DNA of 64,000 bases, taken from the NCBI RefSeq assembly GCF_020024835.1, contig NZ_JAHHTD010000003.1, forward strand, positions 11,973-75,972, written 5' to 3'. Origin of the DNA: Campylobacter sp. (GTDB lineage Bacteria; Campylobacterota; Campylobacteria; Campylobacterales; Campylobacteraceae). The notes under the pieces are model-generated. The model had not been told where the DNA came from. It did not search any database and worked only from the letters and a program-made list of their open reading frames with translations. The first letter of the stretch is position 1. Each line of letters begins with the position of its first letter. Positions 55,593 through 64,000 of the stretch are shown here, one piece after another. The translations under genes and the position numbers were made by a program.

Positions 55593-55855
55593 CGTATAAA
55601 ATTTGGAATATGATTTATCATATTAATAGTAAAATCCATCATAGAGCTTATCATCCACGGCATTAAAAAAACTATTACAACTACAACAAGTAAAATTTTT
55701 GGAACAAAAGAAAGTGTCGCTTCATTAATTTGCGTTACAGCTTGAAAAATACTTATAATCAAACCAGCAATAAGCCCAGCTAAAAGCATTGGCAAAGACA
55801 GCATAAGAGTTATTTTAAAAGTTTGCACACCTAAGGATACTAAAGCACTTTCCAT
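55589..55855 (-). CDS. fliQ: Flagellar export gate protein FliQ
   Basis: FliQ is a small export gate component of the flagellar type III system, 88 residues with two membrane helices (about 16-38 and 50-72). Motifs are LMLSLPMLLAGLIAGLIISI and QAVTQINEATLSFVPKILLV, typical of FliQ. The start is ATG 55855 (MESALVSLGVQTF), with AAAGGAGA 5 bases upstream; the frame extension to 55879 is not needed. It is translationally coupled to murB, the arrangement I recall for Campylobacter. Confidence 0.95.
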   Translation of the reverse strand: MESALVSLGVQTFKITLMLSLPMLLAGLIAGLIISIFQAVTQINEATLSFVPKILLVVVVIVFLMPWMISSMMDFTINMINHIPNFIR

Positions 55856-55895
55856 TATTTCTCCTTTATAAAAGGTCAAATTCTATCAAAAATTT

Positions 55896-56756
55896 TTAAG
55901 AATTTCTAAATTTTTCATATTCATCTGGTATGAGATAAAACCTGCTTTTAATTAAATTTTCATAAAAATTATATTGATAACCTAGCTCAAAAAGCTTATC
56001 AATGGCATTGTATTGTTCGTCGTTCATTTTAATTGAATTTTTATTTGCATATAAATTCAAATAAATTTCTAATTTTTGCTTATCTACGCGGATTAAATTC
56101 CTTTCCATTAACATAGGTGCTAAAATTTTTTTATTATGATCGGCTAATTGCACGGCTTTAATTAAATCTTTTTCTATATTAATAGCATCATTTAATGGCA
56201 ATGATCTTCTTAAAGCCATACCACCAAGTGGCAAAGGCAAATTATCTTTTATTAAATCTTGCCATATATCCCAAATTTCAGCTTCTACGCATAAAGAATT
56301 ATCAAAATCCAAAATACTCTCGTGGATTAACACTCCAGCATCAACTTCATCTTCTAAAACAGCTTTTTCAATTTCTAAAAAATTCTTATAAACAATTCTT
56401 GCTTGAGGATATTTTATACGAAAGATTAAAGCATTGCTAGTATGCATTCCGCTTAAAGCTACTTTAAAATTTGTTTTTAACTTTTTATCTTTTTTCTTAA
56501 TAAGCTTTGGGCCATAACCCTCACCAAAACTTACTGCAGTTTTTAATAAAGCATACTCACTTGCTATTAAAGGATACAAGGCAAAAGAAATTGCACTCAC
56601 ATCAAATTCATTTTGCAAAGCCATTTCATTTAATGTTTGTATATCTAAGGCTATGTTTGTATATTTATAATTATTACCAACCCAGCCAAATTTAATAGCC
56701 ATATACATAAAAATATCATCAGCATCTGGAGAGTGTGCGACACTAATTTTTTTCAT
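55896..56756 (-). CDS. mqnD: 1,4-dihydroxy-6-naphthoate synthase (futalosine menaquinone pathway)
   Basis: MqnD, 286 residues, converts cyclic dehypoxanthinyl futalosine to 1,4-dihydroxy-6-naphthoate in menaquinone synthesis. It has a periplasmic-binding-protein-like fold in the cytoplasm. The N-terminal ISVAHSPDADDIFMYMAIKF is diagnostic, with ALSGMHTSNALIF and the catalytic-region GVLIHESILDF. It lacks a signal peptide. It is upstream of fliQ-murB on the same strand and divergent from recA. Together with mtnN in this window it supports the futalosine route as the source of menaquinone. Confidence 0.88.
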   Translation of the reverse strand: MKKISVAHSPDADDIFMYMAIKFGWVGNNYKYTNIALDIQTLNEMALQNEFDVSAISFALYPLIASEYALLKTAVSFGEGYGPKLIKKKDKKLKTNFKVALSGMHTSNALIFRIKYPQARIVYKNFLEIEKAVLEDEVDAGVLIHESILDFDNSLCVEAEIWDIWQDLIKDNLPLPLGGMALRRSLPLNDAINIEKDLIKAVQLADHNKKILAPMLMERNLIRVDKQKLEIYLNLYANKNSIKMNDEQYNAIDKLFELGYQYNFYENLIKSRFYLIPDEYEKFRNS

Positions 56757-56866
56757 ATTTTTTCCTAAAATTTTAATAAAAGTATTTTATCAAAATTCGA
56801 TACTAAAACTTATATTAAATTTCTTTTTGATACAATTTTCAACACAATCTAATAAGGAAAATTATT

Positions 56867-57901
56867 ATGGACGATAACAAAAAAAAGTCTTTAGATGCGG
56901 CTTTAAAGAGTCTTGATAAAACATTTGGAAAAGGAACTATTTTAAGGCTTGGCGATAAAGAAGTAGAAAAAATTGATTTTATTTCCACTGGATCGGTTGG
57001 ACTTGACTTAGCTCTAGGTATAGGTGGAATTCCTCAAGGTAGAATTATAGAAATTTATGGACCTGAAAGCTCGGGAAAAACTACTCTTACTTTACATATC
57101 ATCGCTGAATGTCAAAAAAAAGGTGGTGTATGTGCATTTATAGATGCTGAGCACGCATTAGATGTAAAATATGCAAAAAATTTAGGTGTAGATACTGAAA
57201 ATCTTTATATTTCTCAACCTGATTTTGGTGAGCAAGCCTTAGAGATTGTAGAAACTATAGCAAGAAGTGGAGCAATTGATTTAATTGTAGTAGATAGTGT
57301 TGCAGCACTCACACCAAAAGCTGAAATTGAAGGAGATATGGGAGATCAACACGTAGGGCTTCAAGCAAGATTAATGTCTCAAGCACTTAGAAAATTAACC
57401 GGTATAGTTCATAAAATGAATACCACCGTTATTTTTATAAATCAAATTCGTATGAAAATAGGTATGATGGGCTATGGCACCCCTGAAACTACAACAGGTG
57501 GAAATGCACTTAAATTTTATTCTTCTGTGCGTTTAGATGTAAGAAAAACTGCTACATTAAAACAAAATGATGAACCTATTGGAAATAGAGTAAAAGTAAA
57601 GGTTGCTAAAAATAAAGTAGCACCTCCTTTTAAACAAGCTGAATTTGATGTAATGTTTGGTGAAGGCGTAAGTCGTGAAGGAGAGTTGGTAGATTATGGT
57701 GTTAAGCTTGATATTATCGATAAAAGCGGTGCGTGGTTTTCTTATAAAGCAACTAAACTAGGACAAGGAAGAGAAAACGCAAAGGCATTTTTAAAAGAAA
57801 ATGTAGCTATAGCAGATGAAATCACGCAGGCTATACAAAATTCTATCGGTATTGATAATGTCGTTTTAAGTGCTAAAGAAGATGAAGAAGAGGGAGAATA
57901 A
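56867..57901 (+). CDS. recA: Recombinase RecA
   Basis: RecA strand-exchange ATPase, 344 residues. The Walker A motif is [15 protein letters not shown], Walker B is [12 protein letters not shown], and the L2 region is [20 protein letters not shown]. The last residues are acidic (EDEEEGE), as in other RecA proteins. An AAGGAAAATT Shine-Dalgarno lies before the ATG, and GATACAAT upstream is a likely -10. I see no LexA box. Its stop shares a base with the eno start, so the two are coupled. Confidence 0.98.
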   Translation: MDDNKKKSLDAALKSLDKTFGKGTILRLGDKEVEKIDFISTGSVGLDLALGIGGIPQGRIIEIYGPESSGKTTLTLHIIAECQKKGGVCAFIDAEHALDVKYAKNLGVDTENLYISQPDFGEQALEIVETIARSGAIDLIVVDSVAALTPKAEIEGDMGDQHVGLQARLMSQALRKLTGIVHKMNTTVIFINQIRMKIGMMGYGTPETTTGGNALKFYSSVRLDVRKTATLKQNDEPIGNRVKVKVAKNKVAPPFKQAEFDVMFGEGVSREGELVDYGVKLDIIDKSGAWFSYKATKLGQGRENAKAFLKENVAIADEITQAIQNSIGIDNVVLSAKEDEEEGE

Positions 57902-59145
57902 TGCTAATTATAGAAGATTTAAGAGCTTTTGAAGTTTTAGATAGCAGGGGAAATCCAACTATAAAAGCTGAAATAATGCTAAGTGATGGAAGTAGTGGAA
58001 GTGCTATAGTTCCAAGTGGAGCAAGCACTGGCAAAAAAGAAGCTTTAGAGCTTAGAGATAATGATGAAAGATTTGGAGGTAAAGGAGTTTTAAAAGCTAT
58101 AGAAAATATCAATGGTGTTATTGCTGAAAATATTATAGGATTAGATGCTTTTAATCAAACTCAACTTGATAATACTTTACTTGAAATTGATGGAACAAAA
58201 AATTATTCGAATTTAGGAGCAAATGCAACTTTAGGAATTTCTATGGCAACTGCTCGTGCGGCTGCTAATGCATTGGGTATTCCGTTATACCGATATTTAG
58301 GTGGGGCAAATGCAAGTGTGTTGCCTATTCCAATGTGTAATATCATTAATGGTGGTGCTCACGCAAACAATAGCGTTGATTTTCAAGAATTTATGATTAT
58401 GCCTTTTGGCTTTTCAACTTTTAAAGAAAGCTTAAGATCAGTGTGTGAAATTTATGCTGTGTTAAAAAAAGAATTAGCAAATTTAGGGCACTCTACTGCC
58501 TTAGGCGATGAAGGTGGTTTTGCACCTAATTTAGCAAACAACACAGAGCCATTAGATCTTTTAATGACTTGCATTAAAAAAGCTGGCTATGAAAATAAAA
58601 TTAAGCTTGCCTTAGATGTAGCAAGTAGTGAATTTTACAAAGATGGTAAGTATCATTTAGAAGGAAAAAATTTTTCAAGCGAAGATCTTATTGCTCGTTA
58701 TGAGGAACTTTGTGCAAAATATCCTATATTTAGCATAGAAGATGGTTTAGCTGAAGATGATTATGAGGGCTGGATTAAACTCACTCAAAAACTTGGAAAT
58801 AAAATTCAACTTGTAGGCGATGATTTATTTGTAACAAATGAAGATATTTTAAGAGAAGGTATAATAAAAAATATGGCAAATGCTATATTAATTAAGCCTA
58901 ATCAAATTGGCACTATTACTCAAACTATGAAAGCAGTAAGATTAGCACATAGAAATAATTATAAATGTATTATGAGTCATAGAAGTGGTGAAAGTGAAGA
59001 TACTTTTATAGCTGATTTTGCTGTAGCATTAAATACTGGACAAATCAAAACTGGAGCCTTAGCTAGAGGTGAGAGAACTGCAAAATACAATCGCTTATTA
59101 GAGATTGAATTAGATAATGATGAATATTTAGGAGAAAGACTCTGA
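57901..59145 (+). CDS. eno: Enolase
   Basis: Enolase interconverts 2-phosphoglycerate and phosphoenolpyruvate, 414 residues. [37 protein letters not shown] with the catalytic Glu, [24 protein letters not shown] and [16 protein letters not shown] are all canonical. In Campylobacter it works mainly in gluconeogenesis; its product phosphoenolpyruvate is also the co-substrate of PseI. The stop overlaps the probable CTG start of the next gene. Confidence 0.98.
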   Translation: MLIIEDLRAFEVLDSRGNPTIKAEIMLSDGSSGSAIVPSGASTGKKEALELRDNDERFGGKGVLKAIENINGVIAENIIGLDAFNQTQLDNTLLEIDGTKNYSNLGANATLGISMATARAAANALGIPLYRYLGGANASVLPIPMCNIINGGAHANNSVDFQEFMIMPFGFSTFKESLRSVCEIYAVLKKELANLGHSTALGDEGGFAPNLANNTEPLDLLMTCIKKAGYENKIKLALDVASSEFYKDGKYHLEGKNFSSEDLIARYEELCAKYPIFSIEDGLAEDDYEGWIKLTQKLGNKIQLVGDDLFVTNEDILREGIIKNMANAILIKPNQIGTITQTMKAVRLAHRNNYKCIMSHRSGESEDTFIADFAVALNTGQIKTGALARGERTAKYNRLLEIELDNDEYLGERL

Positions 59146-59420
59146 GTGATTTATTAAAAGAATATGATGAGCATTCTAAGAAAAAGGAAGCTTATCAAAA
59201 TCTTATTAAGACTATTGCATTGTCTTTATTAGCGGTTATTGTTGCTATGTATTTTGGTAATATGTTTTTTGGAAAATCATCACTAGATGTTTTATTAAGC
59301 TTAAAACAAGAGAAAAAACAATTAGAAAATAATATTGATATTTTAAAAGCAAAAAACGCTCAAGCACAAAAAGAATATTTGCAGCTTTTAAGACTCAAAG
59401 GAGTAAATGTTGAAAATTAG
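59142..59420 (+). CDS. FtsB/DivIC-like septum protein, probable CTG start
   Basis: A small bitopic membrane protein of 92 residues. It has a charged cytoplasmic start ([20 protein letters not shown]), one membrane helix (about 25-43, [20 protein letters not shown]), then a coiled coil ([20 protein letters not shown]) and QLLRLKG, like FtsB/DivIC of the divisome. eno-ftsB adjacency is also known in gammaproteobacteria. The frame has no ATG or GTG at the right place. CTG at 59142 has GGAG 7 bases upstream and overlaps the eno stop as CTGA, so it is the likely start. A TTG at 59220 would begin inside the membrane helix and is unlikely. Confidence 0.72.
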   Translation: MSDLLKEYDEHSKKKEAYQNLIKTIALSLLAVIVAMYFGNMFFGKSSLDVLLSLKQEKKQLENNIDILKAKNAQAQKEYLQLLRLKGVNVEN

Positions 59421-60087
59421 ATATTTAATATTTTTATTACTAGGGATACTTTTAAATGCTAAAGAAAATCCTTTTGATAATAACATAGAAAGAAAAAATC
59501 TTGAATTTGCAGATTTTGGTCCTTTCCAAAGACAAGATTTTAATTTTGATTCTAATGCAAGAATTTTAAAAGATATCACTTTAAGATATATAAATCTTGA
59601 TGGTTCAGAACAACAAATCACTCTTGATATAAACAAAAGTATAAATTGGCACGATAGCTTTGCTTTTGTAAAAAGCAAAACACCTAATACAACTCCTATA
59701 CTTGATGTTTCTGTTACTACTACAAAGGAGAAAAAGACCGGAGGAAAAAATGAAGAGGATAATTCAACTATTAATATAGAAACCCCTTTATTTACAGGAG
59801 ATATTTATAATTTTATCTCTCTTAGTTTTTATAACAATAAAATCAATATCAATACACGTGATAAAATGTTACGAAATTTATCTATAGGCAATCCGACAAA
59901 AATTATCGTTGATTTTGCAAAAAATCAGCATTTTAATACAAAAACACTTCAAGTAAATACTGCCAATGTTAAAAAAGTAGTATTTGGATCGCACAAAAAT
60001 TTTTATAGATTAGCAATCTACCTAGATGGTAAATATGATTATGATTACTCAAAAAATAAAAATCTTCATATATTTAATCTTCACTAA
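59407..60087 (+). CDS. Exported AMIN-domain protein, likely N-glycosylated (CgpA-like)
   Basis: A 226-residue periplasmic protein with a signal peptide (LIFLLLGILLNAKEN, about 1-18), a middle Lys/Thr-rich linker and a C-terminal AMIN-type domain (LSIGNPTKIIVDFAKNQHFN, VVFGSHKNFYRLAIYLDGKY). AMIN domains usually bind peptidoglycan or localise cell-wall enzymes. Two sites fit the D/E-X-N-X-S/T glycosylation sequon, N76 (DINKS) and N119 (EDNST). The C. jejuni counterpart after eno, CgpA (Cj1670c), is a known glycoprotein as I recall. It overlaps the FtsB-like gene by 14 bases, a pairing that hints at a role in division. Confidence 0.83.
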   Translation: MLKIRYLIFLLLGILLNAKENPFDNNIERKNLEFADFGPFQRQDFNFDSNARILKDITLRYINLDGSEQQITLDINKSINWHDSFAFVKSKTPNTTPILDVSVTTTKEKKTGGKNEEDNSTINIETPLFTGDIYNFISLSFYNNKININTRDKMLRNLSIGNPTKIIVDFAKNQHFNTKTLQVNTANVKKVVFGSHKNFYRLAIYLDGKYDYDYSKNKNLHIFNLH

Positions 60088-60104
60088 GAGTTTTTTAACT
60101 CTTA
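60085..60104 (+). terminator. Weak hairpin after the AMIN-domain gene
   Basis: TAAGAGTT and AACTCTTA form an 8-bp stem with a 4-T loop that includes the stop codon, followed by a second small GCCT/AGGC hairpin. It is a probable terminator without a strong T run. The 150 bp after it are AT-rich and contain no feature I can support. Confidence 0.5.
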
Positions 60105-60262
60105 AAGCCTTTAGGCGATATTTTGCTCTCTTTAATATGGTATTTATTTTAAAAAATTCTTTTTTCATCAAATAAGCTAAGCTATATTAAAAATCCTCTT
60201 AAAGAAAATATAAACACTAATTAATTTTTAGTATAATTTCAATAAAATTCAAAAGATTGTAA

Positions 60263-60739
60263 ATGACTTATACTATTTTGCCTCCTAATCAATTTTTAGA
60301 TGATTATGTTTTAAATGTTGAATTTTACCACTATGCTAAAATTTCAAAAAATGCCTTTAAATTTTGGAAAAATACACAAGCTGCAAAATATCAAGGCACA
60401 AGAATTATTTTCTTGCATAAAAAAAATATCTTGGCTAAGTATCAAAATATCGTAAGTCAATGCACAAATTTAAATGGATACGTTTTAGCAAGTGCTTTTT
60501 GTTCTTTTACTACCTTAGCACCATCACATTTAGTTAAAAAGAATAATTCTCAAATTTATAAACTTTTACAATTAAAAGAAATTCAAGGAATAAAATTTGT
60601 AAATTTAAAAGCATTTTATGATTTTTTAAAGCTTGATTATAATTGCAATATTTACATAGAAAAATGCCATTTTTTTAGCCCCACTCCACTAGAAAAAAGA
60701 ATTCAAATCACTCCTTCTTTGTGCGTAGGGTATTATTAA
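60263..60739 (+). CDS. Protein of unknown function, 158 aa
   Basis: Unrecognised soluble protein with no signal peptide or membrane segment. It is rich in aromatic residues and Lys (QFLDDYVLNVEFYHYAKISK, FKFWKNTQAAKYQGTRIIF), with four scattered cysteines. The start at 60263 is an ATG (MTYTILPPNQF), but I see no convincing Shine-Dalgarno. The pattern LFFL-HKKNILAKYQ followed by CSFTTLAPSHL gives no family I can name. The 3' end is 15 bp from the convergent small acidic gene. Codon use is like its neighbours, and the long open frame supports it being a real gene. Confidence 0.6.
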   Translation: MTYTILPPNQFLDDYVLNVEFYHYAKISKNAFKFWKNTQAAKYQGTRIIFLHKKNILAKYQNIVSQCTNLNGYVLASAFCSFTTLAPSHLVKKNNSQIYKLLQLKEIQGIKFVNLKAFYDFLKLDYNCNIYIEKCHFFSPTPLEKRIQITPSLCVGYY

Positions 60740-60754
60740 TATAAAAATTTATTA

Positions 60755-60913
60755 TTAATCCATCTCATAAGTATCATCATCATTGTATTCATCATTATAC
60801 TCATAATCATCATCATCGTAATTATAAGATCTTTGTTTATCTACATACTCATCATCTTCTATATCATCATATACTTCATCTTCATAATCTTGAAATTCTT
60901 CATCATATGCCAT
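60755..60913 (-). CDS. Very acidic small protein, 52 aa (Cj0251c-like)
   Basis: A 52-residue protein (MAYDEEFQDYEDEVYDDIED to the end DDDTYEMD), in which more than half of the residues are Asp or Glu and about 20% are Tyr, with a single basic cluster (KQR). The ATG at 60913 has an AAGGA Shine-Dalgarno 7-8 bases upstream. I recall a similarly acidic small gene beside moaC in C. jejuni. The composition suggests a disordered, highly charged protein such as a nucleic-acid mimic or cation binder, which is only a guess. It is divergent from moaC. Confidence 0.75.
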   Translation of the reverse strand: MAYDEEFQDYEDEVYDDIEDDEYVDKQRSYNYDDDDYEYNDEYNDDDTYEMD

Positions 60914-60984
60914 TTGTTTTTCCTTGGTTTAATATTTTTTGTAATATTTTAATATAATTTTTTAAATTTAAAGCGAGGAAAAAT

Positions 60985-61458
60985 ATGCACTTAACACACT
61001 TAGATGAAAAAAATCACCCAAAAATGGTCGATGTAAGTGAGAAAGATATTAGTTCTAGGGAGGCTGTAGCTAGTGGAAAAATTTATATGAGCGAAGAAGC
61101 TTTTAAAGCTATTATAGAAAATAAAGCTAAAAAAGGACCTGTTTTGCAAACTGCAATCATAGCAGCTATTATGGGGACTAAACAAACTTCAAATCTCATA
61201 CCTATGTGTCATCCTTTGATGATTTCAAAAGTGCAAACTCATATTGAAGAAAATCAACAAGAACACTCTTTTAAGCTTTATGTTAGTGTAAAATGTGAGG
61301 GCAAAACAGGAGTTGAAATGGAAAGTTTAACAGGAGTAAGCATAGGACTTTTAACTATTTATGATATGATAAAAGCTATTGATAAAAGTATGCAAATTAC
61401 TGATATCGTCTTAGAAAGCAAGGAAGGGGGGAAAAGTGGTAAATATTTGCGATCTTAA
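60985..61458 (+). CDS. moaC: Cyclic pyranopterin monophosphate synthase MoaC
   Basis: MoaC makes cyclic pyranopterin monophosphate in molybdenum cofactor synthesis, 157 residues. The family motifs [64 protein letters not shown] and the C-terminal [19 protein letters not shown] are intact. A short run of six G near its end is below contingency length. It overlaps the next gene by 23 bases. AGCGAGGAAAAAT serves as Shine-Dalgarno. Confidence 0.97.
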   Translation: MHLTHLDEKNHPKMVDVSEKDISSREAVASGKIYMSEEAFKAIIENKAKKGPVLQTAIIAAIMGTKQTSNLIPMCHPLMISKVQTHIEENQQEHSFKLYVSVKCEGKTGVEMESLTGVSIGLLTIYDMIKAIDKSMQITDIVLESKEGGKSGKYLRS

Positions 61459-61699
61459 TAAAGAACCTATTATAAATTATCCTACTTTTTGGGACTATAA
61501 AGTAGTGGTAGAAGCTGATACTGATATTTTAGAAATCTTTAATAATATCTTTAACGAAAGAGAATTTAAATACAAACTCTCAAATACTAGCAAAGAAGGT
61601 AAATATAAAAGCTATCTTTTAAGTGTTTATGTTGATAGCAAGGCTGATCGTTTAAATATTTTTAACCAATTAAAAAATCAAACCAAATTTATACTTTAA
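61436..61699 (+). CDS. DUF493 (YbeD-like) family protein
   Basis: An 87-residue ferredoxin-like-fold protein of the YbeD/DUF493 family. [20 protein letters not shown] and the end [19 protein letters not shown] follow the family pattern. Its function is unknown. Members of the family look like small regulatory ACT-like domains. The start is GTG at 61436, inside moaC in another frame, with GGAAGGGGGG upstream acting as Shine-Dalgarno. Ten bases separate it from the next gene. Confidence 0.82.
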   Translation: MVNICDLNKEPIINYPTFWDYKVVVEADTDILEIFNNIFNEREFKYKLSNTSKEGKYKSYLLSVYVDSKADRLNIFNQLKNQTKFIL

Positions 61700-61708
61700 G
61701 GATTAAAT

Positions 61709-62839
61709 ATGAAAAATTTATCATTGATTTTTGAAAATTCAATTTTAGCCGCTGAAAAAGAGCAAATTCCTAATCTAATTAGCGAATTAACCTTTAATTT
61801 AAGTTACAAAAAAATATCAAGCGAACATATAAGCAATGAAATATTACTAACAAATTTCATTAATATTTTAGAAAAATTACAACTTGCTAATGAAGAAAAT
61901 ATAGCAAAAATTATACAAGCAATCACTCAAGCTAGAATTGAAGATGAAAAAAAAATATTTTTCAATTACCTCAATGAGCTTAGCAACTTAAAAAGCAAAA
62001 TAAAAGACCAAAAAGATATCATAAAAAATAAAATTTGTGAAAATTTTATTGATTTAGAACGCACTTTAGATACATTAAATTTAAAACATTTTCATATTAG
62101 TATCAATGACGCAATGCTTTATGATGTAGAATTTTTAGGGCTTTTGCAAGAAACAGCAGAAAATGCTTTTATCACAACTTTAGAAAAAGGAGAAGATGTA
62201 GAGCTTACAAGCTGTGAAATAGCAAAAAATTTAATCTTTAATGCTATTTGTGAGGGAGATTTTGAAACTAAAAGAATTTTGGATATTTCTAAAGTTGTCT
62301 TAAATTCTGCTTTTGATTTAGCTAATGAATCTAAAGTTTTTGCTTATGATTTATGTGTAGGTGTGATATATGGCACACAAGAAGGAATTTCTTTAGCAGT
62401 TGATAAATTTAAATCTAACCTTGCGTATTGTTCTTTAGAACAAGATTTAAAACAAAAAGAAAAAGAACTTGCTGATATCGAATACGAATTTATACAAATG
62501 CTAAAAAATATTAGTTTTTCTGTAAATAATCCAGTAAAAGATATATTAAAAGAATTACTTGATAATAAATTTGATACTTTATTTACAAAATTTAAACGAT
62601 TAATACAAGAAAATAGGGAACAAATTTTAACAAAAATAAACGAATTAAAGCAAAATCCAAAAATCGATGATTTTAATAAATTTGCTCAAAGTAAGCTAAA
62701 TATACTAGCAAAAGAATTAAATGGACTTGAAAAAATAGCTAGTGAAAAATATAAAAATTTAGATAAACATAATGCAAAAGAATTAGGCAAAAGATTGTGG
62801 CAAAAAGCTAAAAAAATTATCAAAAATAAAAATTTATAA
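61709..62839 (+). CDS. Conserved protein of unknown function, 376 aa (Cj0254-like)
   Basis: A soluble, predominantly helical protein rich in Lys, Glu, Leu and Asn, with no signal peptide or membrane helix. The N-terminal third holds short helices (LAAEKEQIPNLISELTFNLS). The middle has a more conserved-looking block (YDVEFLGLLQETAENAFITT, VFAYDLCVGVIYGTQEGISL). The C-terminal third is a long coiled-coil-like segment (about 240-370) ending in a basic patch (RLWQKAKKIIKNKN). AAGGATTAAAT precedes the ATG, and it follows the DUF493 gene by 9 bases. I recall a homologue after moaC in C. jejuni. No function can be given. Confidence 0.7.
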   Translation: MKNLSLIFENSILAAEKEQIPNLISELTFNLSYKKISSEHISNEILLTNFINILEKLQLANEENIAKIIQAITQARIEDEKKIFFNYLNELSNLKSKIKDQKDIIKNKICENFIDLERTLDTLNLKHFHISINDAMLYDVEFLGLLQETAENAFITTLEKGEDVELTSCEIAKNLIFNAICEGDFETKRILDISKVVLNSAFDLANESKVFAYDLCVGVIYGTQEGISLAVDKFKSNLAYCSLEQDLKQKEKELADIEYEFIQMLKNISFSVNNPVKDILKELLDNKFDTLFTKFKRLIQENREQILTKINELKQNPKIDDFNKFAQSKLNILAKELNGLEKIASEKYKNLDKHNAKELGKRLWQKAKKIIKNKNL

Positions 62840-62903
62840 AAACATTTCATTATATTTTATGATATACTCCATAAAAATATTACTTTTAAAAAAGGAGAAG
62901 CCT

Positions 62904-64000
62904 ATGAGTGCAAAAATGGGGGGGGGTATTCAAATACAATGATATTTTTAACTGGTTTTTATAGTATTAAAAAGAAACTTTTGTTTGTATTTACTTTAAA
63001 TATTGTATTAGCTATGTTTGTCATCACTTTACTTGCCTTTTTATCTAGTAAAGAAAATATTATTTCAAATAGCAAAACAGCAAACGAAGCGTATTTGCTG
63101 ACAACAGCAACTCAAGTTAATGGCTATGTAGATAATTATATAGATGTCTTATTAGCTATTAAAAAACGTATAGAATCTATGCCATTATATCAAACTAAGG
63201 ATTTTAATTCTTTAGAACAATATTTTGCTAAAGATTTGCAGATCATTAAAGAAAGCTCAAACACTTTAGCCGTGTATCTTGGTTTTCCAGATGGCACAAT
63301 GTTAGTAAGTGATGCAGATTCAGATAAACAAAATAAAAATTTTAGAAAAAGAGGTGGCGGGATTTCATCTTATGATAATCCTGAATATGATTCAACTTCA
63401 AGGGCTTGGTATAAAGGAGCTATCGCAAATAATGGAATTTTTGTCAGTGATGTGTATGAAGATTCTGTAACAAGACTCCCTTCTTTTACTTATTCTGTTC
63501 CTATTATAAAAGAAGGTAGATTGGTCGCAGTTTTGGGGATAGATTTATTATTAACTCCACTTCAGCAAAATTTTGAAAAATTACCAGGAAAAGTTTTTGT
63601 ATTTGACACAACAAGCTCAATTCCTTTTGCATCTAGCGATAAAAGCATAATTTTAAAACAATACCCAAGCATATCTAAGATTATGCAACATTACAAAGAT
63701 GTTGGAGATTATAAAACTTTTGAATATCTTCGTGCAGATCAAACTAAGAAATTTGGAATATGCACTCGCATAAACAATTCTAAAGCTAAAATAAATTACA
63801 TAGCTTGTGCTGTGCAAGAACAAGAGAGTTTAGAAAAAGCGATAAATCAAAGTGCATATACTCAAATTTTCATTTCTATCGTTATTTCTATCATATCGTG
63901 CTTCATAGCTTATATGATTTTAGTAAGAATGTTTTCCCCAATCCAAAAAATCCAAACAGGCTTAAATTCATTCTTTGATTTTATCAATCATAAAACAAAA
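62904..64000 (+). CDS. Phase-variable methyl-accepting chemotaxis protein with dCACHE sensor, OFF (G9), 3' end beyond window
   Basis: The ATG at 62904, with an AAAGGAGAAG Shine-Dalgarno, opens a frame that meets a nine-G tract (62918-62926) and stops at TGA (62940-62942). With ten G it reads MSAKMGGGYSNTMIF and continues open to the window end. The continued product has a membrane helix (about 26-47), a periplasmic dCACHE domain and a second helix (TQIFISIVISIISCFIAYMI) leading to MFSPIQKIQTGL, typical of a chemoreceptor; the signalling domain is outside the window. Near ON-residue 162 it reads YDSTSRAWYKG, then VYED and GIDL, which fits the amino-acid-sensing dCACHE pattern. An ATG at 62939 might give a shorter product. 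Confidence 0.85.
62918..62926 (+). repeat. Poly-G contingency tract, G9 (chemoreceptor)
   Basis: Nine G, counting the last base of an ATG codon, near the very start of the chemoreceptor. G10 would join the start to the long frame; G9 leads to a stop within five codons. Confidence 0.93.

Noticed and set aside
61425..61431. Short G run near the end of moaC as a contingency tract
   Set aside because: Only six G, which is too short for frequent slippage, and both moaC and the next gene are in frame.

Overview
This window is chromosomal DNA from a thermophilic Campylobacter (Campylobacterota). It is very AT-rich and densely packed with short overlaps. It carries genus hallmarks: tandem flagellins, pseudaminic acid synthase with a maf cluster, an orphan CosR regulator with Asn51, a TolQRAB-Pal cluster joined to the ATP synthase cluster, and poly-G contingency tracts. 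Gene order matches blocks of the C. jejuni map as I remember it, but the blocks are joined differently, and proB, which I recall between obg and fmt, is absent. This suggests a relative such as the C. lari group; the species assignment is an inference. The window cuts accD at the left edge and a chemoreceptor at the right edge.

Layout. 1-3.8 kb (+): accD end, rlmH, dksA-like, a membrane protein, dus and a small orphan gene. 3.8-21.3 kb (-): one uninterrupted run of about 22 genes, reading fmt, birA, parA, parB, seven ATP synthase genes (subunits a and c are not here), tolQRAB-pal-cpoB, slyD, fabD, mtnN, a TtcA-like protein, a cysteine hydrolase and recO. 21.3-22.1 kb: a divergent lipoprotein/HTH regulator pair with repeated promoter elements. 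22.1-23.9 kb (-): rplU-rpmA-obg. 23.9-28.8 kb (-): a five-gene envelope operon (COG3014-, YcfL- and LpoB-like proteins plus two exported proteins). 28.9-33.7 kb: di-haem peroxidase (-), then plsY, folB, cosR, a ferredoxin and ppx (+). 33.7-35.2 kb (-): CheX-like, fliN, fliO-like.

35.3-49.2 kb is the flagellin modification region: pseI, four tandem maf genes (+), flaB and flaA (-), and a fifth maf-like gene (-). PseI makes the nonulosonic acid, Maf proteins are implicated in transferring it to flagellin, and FlaA/FlaB are the acceptors. Two maf genes carry poly-G tracts: the first is OFF (G10) and the third is ON (G9). flaA and flaB share about 1.6 kb of apparently identical DNA.

49.3-62.8 kb: topA, bioB, a cation/proton antiporter, cysQ-like and an exported protein (+); murB, fliQ and mqnD (-); recA, eno, an FtsB-like protein (probable CTG start) and a CgpA-like AMIN protein (+); then an orphan gene, a tiny acidic protein (-), moaC, a DUF493 protein and a large orphan (+). 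At 62.9 kb a dCACHE chemoreceptor begins with a G9 tract that puts it out of frame (OFF).

I see no rRNA, tRNA, CRISPR array, insertion sequence or prophage. No gene-free stretch exceeds 300 bases. The most notable items are the phase-variable chemoreceptor, the mixed ON/OFF maf cluster with converted segments, the flagellin duplication, the regulator/lipoprotein pair with its repeated promoter element, and a T13 tract in the promoter of the envelope operon.
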